Program-made: the position numbers and the translations under genes
The notes under the pieces: model-generated
Database searches by the model: none
The model's input: only the letters and a program-made list of their open reading frames with translations
What the model was told of the DNA's origin: nothing
Shown here: in pieces, positions 57,647-64,000 of the stretch
Position numbering within the stretch: the first letter of the stretch is position 1
Layout of the letters: every line of letters starts with the position of its first letter
Origin: Malachius bipustulatus
Taxonomy: Eukaryota; Arthropoda; Insecta; Coleoptera; Melyridae
Assembly (NCBI GenBank): GCA_910589415.1
Contig: OU342634.1
Location: 1,240,001-1,304,000, forward strand
DNA length: 64,000 nucleotides
Direction: 5' to 3'

Positions 57647-60431
57647 ATGAAGGTTGCTCATATACCTAAATGTGAGATCTTTAAGTAAAAATTTTATGTA
57701 TTTCAAGCATCATGTAGAGAGTAATGATCTGGATATTGTGGCGGTCACTGAGACTTGGCTTACTGAACAGATCCTAGATGAGACGGTTCATCTTGATGGT
57801 TACGTGATCACTAGGAGGGATCGTGTGGATGGCAGACGTGGTGGAGGAGTTGCCTTCTATATACGTGACACTTTTTCATTTCAATTATTGAATTTTACAT
57901 CGCAGTTTCGATCTGAACAGATTTGGTTTATGATAGTTATTGATAAAAAACGTTTTGCAGTGGGAGGCTGGTATAGACCGGGCGACTTTCCGATTAATGA
58001 CTTCTGCATCGAATTTGAGGATATAATTAATGTTATTTTACTGGAAAGTGACTATTTGGTCTGTGTTGGAGATTTTAACATTGATTTCATGGATTTGGAG
58101 GCTGCTGACACACGTAAGTTAAATGATTTGTTAAACAGTTACGACTTTCATCAGGTAGTCTCTGAACCTACTAGATTTACAAGTCTCTTAGATTTATGTA
58201 TCATCTCACGGGATCTGGAGTTTTCCTGCTCGGTTGTGCATACACCAGAAATTGCTGACCACGATATGATTGTTTGTGACTTGCCGAAAGTTTACTGCGA
58301 AGGTCATGAACATTTTTTGACAATTAGAGACTTTAGGTCGCTTGATTCTGGCTTGTTACATGAACATCTGCGAATAACACCTTTCAATGTTATGTTTCAT
58401 ATGAACAGTGTAGATGATAAGGTGGAACTCCTTAATAATTATTTGCTTATCCTTTATGATCTGCACATCCCCAAAAGAGTTATACGAGTCTCTAAAGATT
58501 CTGCACCTTGGCTAACGGATAATGTGAAAGCTATGATGAAATTGAGAGACAAATCTCTCCTTAAATATAAACGAACAGGAATTAACGAACATTTTCGTAC
58601 CTATAAAACGCTAAGAAATCAAGTTAACACAGCAATTCGAACGGAAAAGCAGGTTTTCTTGAGGGATAATATTGGTGGGGGATATGGAAGAAATTTAAAG
58701 CATTGGGTGCCACTAAAAAATCAACACCCAATCTTCCGCCACAGCTAAAAGATACAAACAGAATTAATGATTACTTTGTACACTCCTACCAGACTGACAT
58801 GGGAGCTGATGCAGATTTAATAGATTTTTATTCGAATCATTTGCATAAACATGCACTAACCTTTGCTTTTCAATATGTAACTGAGGATGATGTATTCAGT
58901 CAGTTGCTCTCTATTAAGTCTAATGCAGAAGGTGTGGACGACTTGGGGGTGAGATTCCTATTACATTGTTGTCCATACGTTTTGCCCTATATAACTCATA
59001 TTATTAATTGTTGTATTGAAAGTAACACTTATCCCAATGTTTGGAAATCCGCTCTTATTACTGCCCTACCGAAATGTAAGAGCCCTGCTACTTTGGATGA
59101 TTTGCGGCCAATATCTGTCTTATGTGTTTTATCGAAGCTTATAGAAAAAATTCTGAATGTTCAGCTTGTAGAGTATTTCAATCGAAATGCGTTATTACCA
59201 TGCAATCAATCAGGCTTCAGGAAGAACTTCAGTTGTACAACTACCCTTCTTCAGGTGACTGATGACATCACAAGAGAATTAGATGCTGGCAGGCTGACGA
59301 TTCTAGTTCTTTTGGACTACTCTAAGGCATTCGATAGGGTGAATCACCAGCTTATGTTAAATATTTTAAAATTCTATGGCCTGTCACCAGGGGCCTTGAC
59401 ATTGATGAGTGCTTTTTTAACGGGCAGAAAGCAAGCCGTTCGGGTTGGTACCGAATATTCGGAGTTTTTGGATATCCTGTCGGGGGTTCCGCAGGGATCT
59501 GTACTCAGTCCTTTGCTCTTTTCTGTGTATGTGTCCAAATTAGGTGACTCTATTCGCGAATGCACAACTCATTTTTACGCGGACGATACACAGTTATACT
59601 ACAGTTTTAATGAAGAGCATGTTGATGAGGCCTGTGGGGCCCATTAACGCGAATCTTGCCAGACTGGAAACCATCTCAAGGAAATATAATTTGCTTGTTA
59701 ACCCAACGAAGTCCAAGGTACTATTGTTTGGTCATAGGATGCAGAGAGAGAGAGTTGCAGATAGGGTTGATATTCTGATGGGGACCGAGAGACTGCAGCT
59801 TGTTCCGTCAGCTCGTAACCTTGGCCTGGAGATGGATGCAGACCTGAACTTTGGGGGTCACATTGGTAAGTGTGTCAGAAAAGCTTTTGGCAACCTTAAA
59901 AGTATATATGCACATAAGGAATACTTGAATGCTAGAAACAGGTTGATTCTGTGTGAGGCTCTTGTGCTGTCTCATTTCAATTTTGCTGATTCAGTATACG
60001 GTACCTACATTAGTTCCTCTGCTCGTGATCGAATACAGCGTGTTCAAAATTGTTGTGTGCGATTTGTTTGTGGACTACGTAAATATGACCATATCTCAGC
60101 TCATTTTAATACACTAAATATGTTGAGGATGAATGAAAGGCGATTCCTTCATACCTGCTATTTATTTCACAGAATTGTTTCTTTGAAAACGCCTCCATAC
60201 TTGTTCGAAAAGATATCTTTTAGGACGGATGTGCATAATATTAATATCAGACGTAAGGACAGCCTAACAATTCCACAGCATAAGACTGCCCAATTTCGGA
60301 AATGCTTTTCATTTAAAATTGCAGAATATTACAATCTTTTGCCAACTGTCCTGAAAGATTTGACACCTGAAGCTTTCAAAAGAAGATTGCGTAAATTGAT
60401 ACATACACGTCAGTTGAATATAGATATATAG
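57647..60431 (+). pseudogene. Element C ORF2 (endonuclease-RT), three frame changes
   Basis: A start ATG at 57,647 is followed after 6 codons by a 4-bp gain. Endonuclease, 57,654-58,748: YLNVRSL, VAVTETWL (first Glu), GGWYRPGDF, GDFNIDF (58,069), LDLCIIS and IADHDMIV (58,252; SDH is ADH). A shift near 58,680 leads into RT, 58,703-59,647: LDDLRPISVLCVLSKLIEK, QSGFRKNFS, LLDYSKAFDRVN, SGVPQGSVLSP and YADDTQLYYS (59,575). A further shift near 59,635 leads to the C-terminal part 59,640-60,431 (SARNLGLEMD, RVQNCCVRFVCGLRKYDH). Typical CR1-group ORF2 without RNase H. Confidence 0.83.
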
Positions 60432-60827
60432 TTCTTTAGTGCCATTGTCTCGGGGGCCTCCCATTGAATCCTGGTTTATCCTTGAAATTTGCCTGCTTGT
60501 GAGTATCTGGAATATGGATAGATTTTAAGTAGATTTCAATGGTGAGTAGATTTTTTCTCCATTCTGAATAGTTTAGTTCTAAACGATCAGTACATGTGGT
60601 AGTTAATGTTACAGCCATCGGAAATATTTAGATTTTTTTTTACTGTTATTTAAATGCTAAGGTTGGGTGGAAGAGCAGACGTGCCGTCTGAATCCTGCCA
60701 TTTGACTATTGTTATACCCCTCTTTTTTATATGTTACGGATGTATATGTATATTTAATATTTTCTTTCTGGTGTGAAAGGGGATGTAATAAATAGTTAAT
60801 AAAAACATTATTATTATATTATTACAT

Positions 60828-61064
60828 TGCAAGCTCAAGGAACACCTGAGGAAGTTAGACATAGAAGAAAATGGCGTCTGCAGATTTTGCGGGAAAGGAG
60901 ACGTAACACCACGTCACCTGCTGCTCAACTGCGATGCGATAGAACTCAAAAGAAGTAATGTTCTGGGCCACCACCAGCTAGAGGCAGGGAATTTACCCGA
61001 CCTTGATCCTCTCAAAATCCTGAAGTTTCTCAAGGAAACGGACTTGGAGAGGGTGCTTCACTAA
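60828..61064 (+). pseudogene. Element B ORF2 C terminus
   Basis: Encodes CKLKEHLRKLDIEENGVC then RFCG-x6-H-x4-C (about 60,880-60,930), the zinc-type tail after RNase H, and a Leu-rich end, stopping near 61,063. It continues the frame of 56,619-56,646 once C is removed. Confidence 0.7.
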
Positions 61065-61177
61065 AGGGATTTCACACCAGGCGAAGCACAGTAGAGGGGA
61101 TACAATAGATCTTTTAGGCCGCAGTAACTTGATCACCCTCAAAAATACAAATACAAATACAATAGAATCACTCGATC

Positions 61178-62316
61178 GGGGACTTGGAACGATATTGACG
61201 CAACTAGATTTTTCTAAAGCATTTGATACGCTTGATCACGAGTTAACTAGAACGCTAAGCTAGTTATTATGGCACTTCCTTGAAGTTTTTCAAGTCTTAT
61301 CTTTCTGATAGGTATCAAAAAGTGGTCATAAATGATAAATCGTCCAATTTTTTTTGTGTTTCTCTGGAGTTCCTCAGAGATCAGTACTTGGCCCATTGCT
61401 GTTACTGATTTATACTGCTGATTTGCATAAAATTGTGAAATTTGTGAATATTAACTCCTTTGCGGACGATACACAGGTATATTATTCATTTCATCCCTCG
61501 TTGTTGTTAAGAGCCGTTGAGAGTATAAATTTGACTTACATAGCATAGCAGAGTACTCAAGATGACCTTAGACTAAATGCCGAAAAGTGTATTTTGATGT
61601 ATTTTTTTCCAAATCTTCGTCGTGACGTGGAGTTGGACAACGTTGTTATTGCAATTAACGATCAGGCCATACCTGTTAAAAACTCCTCCAAAAATCTCGG
61701 AATTGTATTCGATTGTCAGCTCAGGTTTAAAGAATACGTTTAACTGTTAGTAAAGAGGTCATATTTGGTACTTCGACACCTTTACAAAAGTAGGCACTTC
61801 CTCAGTTTATCCTTGCGTAAACTGTGTTGTGAATCGCTGGTCTTATCAATTTTAAATTATGGTTTCAGGCTCTATTTTCCTTGTTTGGATCAGGTAACAA
61901 AATACAGACTCCAAAAAATCCAAAAAATCCAAAACTCGTGTTGTAGGTTTAGTTACGGTCTAAGAAAATACGATCATGTCTCTAATAGGATAAATCAACT
62001 CCAGTGGCTCAAACTTGATAATAATTTTAGATACCGCATGTCGGCGACAGTTTTCCGCATATTATTGTCTTCTACACCATCTTATTTAAGGGAAAAATTG
62101 ATATTTCGTGGGGATGTACACAATCTATTTATTAGGCATCGTTCTAAGCTTATGCTTCCCGAATATAATTTGGCTGTGTTTCGGCGCTCGTTCACCTACA
62201 ATGCAGTCTGCACAGTGTTCCTTCAGAACTTAAAACTCGATCATCAAACTATTTTAAAAAGCATCTCAAGTTATCTTTACTGGCTGAAGAGGAAGGACAA
62301 AAATAATATATGCTGA
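61178..62316 (+). pseudogene. Element A ORF2, right part: RT active site and C terminus
   Basis: LTQLDFSKAFDTLDHE (from 61,196), then a stop. VPQRSVLGPL (61,369; PQGS has become PQRS), FADDTQVYYSF (catalytic, about 61,459). Several breaks follow; 61,765-62,316 reads the C-terminal part with KIQNSCCRFSYGLRKYDHVSN, parallel to element C, showing A and C belong to related families. Confidence 0.78.
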
Positions 62317-62541
62317 ATTAGGTATTCATACAACTTGAAACTTTGAAAGTAGATAACTTTTGATTTTTGTTAATTCTTCTTGTTGGGACCATTTTTGGCT
62401 AATGTTGGGTAATATTTATTCAATAGATTATAAAGGGGTTAAGTAGAGTAGCGCAAGCTAGACTTCGCCTCTTTCAATGTAATTAGTACTGTATGTGTAT
62501 TACCGTACTAAATAAAGACACTTTATTATTATTATTATTAT
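61178..62541 (+). mobile_element. Element A, right part, with (TTA)n tail
   Basis: Continues element A after element B. Ends with AATAAAGACACTTTATTA then a TTA-repeat microsatellite (62,523-62,541), the kind of 3' tail seen in this LINE group. Confidence 0.78.
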
Positions 62542-63210
62542 AAAGTCGGTCGTTTCAAGCAACCATTTTTTGAGCCCTTCGATGAATTGCAGAAAAAGTA
62601 CCTTTCGCATAACGTCTACGATTAGGGAAAGTTTCTCTGTAGAGTCGTTGAGCTTTTTTAGTATTGCCATTTACTCTGCCATATACATGAAATGAATATC
62701 GGCTAATTCATTATTAGTGTACATAATTCAAACCGAGAAAATGGGACCATGAAAATGATCTCGATATCATTAATGACAGAAAATTTATTATATTATTAGT
62801 TTCCATGGTTACTGTTATACTTTTGTAACTGCATTGTCGCAGAATATAAGTACATTATTGTATTTCATCATTAGTAACCATAGCCTCCGAGATTATTTTT
62901 ATCGTATCATAAATTTTTTAAATGAAATTCTTGAAACTTTGAAGGCGTATACCTTTCTTGGTAAGTGTTCCCGGACACTCTTGTATATACATTTTTTTTA
63001 TTACTTTAGTCTGAAGCATCAGCCTGTGAAGTTTGGCCAACCTTACAAATTTGGGGTCAAATGTCACGCCCAAAAACTAGACCCATAGAACTATAACCAC
63101 AAAGGACCTGTTCGGGCGTCAAATTTCACGGCTCAAATCCCGGTGACGTTTTATTTGGTGATATACAAGTGTGTTCTATTAGTCGTACTAACCCACAGAC
63201 TGAACGCTCT
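62542..63210. other. AT-rich intergenic DNA, no gene recognised
   Basis: Only short ORFs without recognisable domains. A B-box-like word GGCTCAAATCCCGG is at 63,124-63,137 without an A box. Confidence 0.45.
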
Positions 63211-63892
63211 TTTGAATAAAACAATAAGTCAGGTCAAATGAGTATAAATTATATTACCAAAGCCGTCTGTCAACCGGTTCCGTGTAGTTGACCCATCATC
63301 AAGCAAGTTGTCACCTTACAATGTCCGCAGTCTCACGATGTAACAACATGGATGGTAGAAATGTTGATGAAACTACTATATGTACATATGGGGAGAGATA
63401 AGCTCAACTTTGGTTAAAATTTATTCAGACATACAGAAAAACAGGACGAAAAAATATTTGAAAAGTTAAAACGCTCTCCAAAAATAGAAAGGGAGTGGCG
63501 TTTAAAAAAGTTGAAGACTTGGGGGCTGGTCATGAACCCAGTTAATGGTTAAAATCATAAAAAGTTATATAAGAGCAAAAAAAACAGTCGATCGATTTGA
63601 AGCGTCGGCTCTTTGTGATGTGAAAAACTCTTAATTCTTAATTATTTTTTCGTCTTGTGTTTCTGTACGTATGAATGAATTTTAACCAAAATTATAGTCA
63701 TATCATAGTTTGATCACGTCTTTTCATCATCCGCATTGTTACATCTTACGGATGGCAAGAAAGGTTGCGGAACCTGTAAGCTGACAACGGTCCTGATGAT
63801 GGGTTAACTACCCGAAACCGGTCGACAGATCACTTTCTTTGGTAATATGTATATTTAATACTCATTTGACCTGACTTATTGTTTTATTCAAA
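63211..63892. mobile_element. Foldback element with hammerhead-like motif in each arm
   Basis: The ends TTGAATAAAACAATAAGTCAGG and complement are inverted (63,212-63,233 and 63,871-63,892). Both arms continue with GTCAAATGAGTAT, ATATTACCAAAG, and a CCGGT...ACCCATCATCA block on the + strand at left whose complement is at right. About 680 bp, no ORF. Confidence 0.65.
63788..63830 (+). ncRNA. Hammerhead-like motif in the right arm of the foldback
   Basis: CTGATGA (63,793-63,799), stem II GGGT / ACCC (with one unpaired T before it), GAAAC (63,814-63,818), a palindromic CCGG and a GTC triplet ending at 63,823. All core bases are consensus. Stem I is weak (GTC / GAC, 3 pairs), so self-cleavage is doubtful. 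The left arm copy on the minus strand has a damaged core (CTTGATGA and GGAAC). Confidence 0.5.
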
Positions 63893-64000
63893 TTCCATTG
63901 AATATTCCATGATCCAATCACATTCATTCTCACTTTGTCGCACGTGGCACAGAGCGGAGAGATACGAGATGTGCGACAACTAGAAACCCAGTCACTACTT
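63893..64000. other. Right edge of window, nothing recognised
   Basis: No feature seen. Confidence 0.4.

Larger units (their letters stand above)
56647..60823 (+). mobile_element. Element C: CR1/jockey-group LINE nested in element B
   Basis: 4.2 kb with ACAT at both edges (56,643-56,646 and 60,824-60,827) as a possible short target duplication, and a 3' end rich in ATT repeats. Contains an ORF1-like frame, an endonuclease-RT ORF2 in three frames, and a 3' UTR of about 390 bp. Removing it restores continuity of B. It is the youngest of the three nested elements. Confidence 0.8.
55738..61166 (+). mobile_element. Element B: internally deleted I-clade LINE, itself split by element C
   Basis: B covers 55,738-56,646 and 60,824-61,166 and sits in A between 11-bp duplications. 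Left part: GC-rich 5' UTR, an ORF1-like start (ATG 56,254), then directly the end of an RNase H domain (WRYLSGLRQAKELL at 56,520) and LTGFLTGH (56,619-56,642), which continues after C as CKLKEHLRKL (60,828). So the endonuclease, RT and most of RNase H are missing. The 3' tail is (ATACAA)n at 61,140-61,162. Confidence 0.78.

Noticed and set aside
62834..63088. 84-codon open frame near the right end
   Set aside because: No recognisable domain, AT-rich composition, no homologous structure nearby.
63225..63238. Telomere repeat inside the right-end foldback (GTCAGGTCA)
   Set aside because: Less than two units, and it is part of the inverted terminal repeat on both ends.

Overview
The window looks like nuclear DNA of an insect, most likely a beetle. 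Six short tracts on the + strand are built of (GGTCA)n, which is the TCAGG telomere repeat known from Tribolium and many other Coleoptera, mixed with GGTCC variants. Nearly everything recognisable is a transposable element or its relic. I found no convincing host protein gene, no rRNA and no intact tRNA. Assignment to order rests on the telomere repeat alone; the species is not determined.

Left part (1 to about 30,700): a head-to-tail array of seven copies (called E1 to E7 here) of telomere-targeted non-LTR retrotransposons of the R1 clade. All are on the + strand, and each poly(A) 3' end runs into a TCAGG-type tract, except at the E6/E7 joint. Sense strand on the G-rich telomere strand is the arrangement described for SART-type elements. 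Each copy encodes ORF1 (coiled coil, three CCHC knuckles) and ORF2 (apurinic-type endonuclease, reverse transcriptase, C-terminal CCHC). E1 and E7 form one subfamily, E3 and E5 another; E2, E4 and E6 are separate. All reading frames are broken: E2 ORF2 has only two in-frame stops, E5 is internally deleted, E6 and E7 are 5'-truncated. The copies share RNA-like hairpins in the 5' and 3' untranslated regions, with paired base changes between copies.

Middle (30,700 to 42,700): AT-rich non-coding DNA entered through a tandem unit that begins with degenerate telomere repeats. It holds a tRNA-like SINE split by a foldback element, a 2.5 kb foldback containing a TA-flanked MITE, a MITE with ATGCAT-rich ends, and a tandem repeat of about 646 bp.

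Right part (42,700 to 64,000): an uninterrupted 1,094-codon ORF of a restriction-like-endonuclease non-LTR element (R2/NeSL type) with a PHD-like cysteine cluster and one C2H2 finger at its N terminus; a minus-strand RT fragment; small MITEs and foldbacks; a 5'-truncated I-clade LINE with a 13-bp target duplication; and a three-layer nest of LINEs (A interrupted by B, B interrupted by C) between about 53.9 and 62.5 kb. Scattered through the AT-rich DNA are hammerhead-ribozyme-like motifs, the clearest on the minus strand near 49,160-49,203.

The telomere tracts run with the G-rich strand pointing right, yet 33 kb of ordinary repeat-rich DNA follows on that side. The block is therefore either interstitial or inverted, or the join is an assembly artefact.
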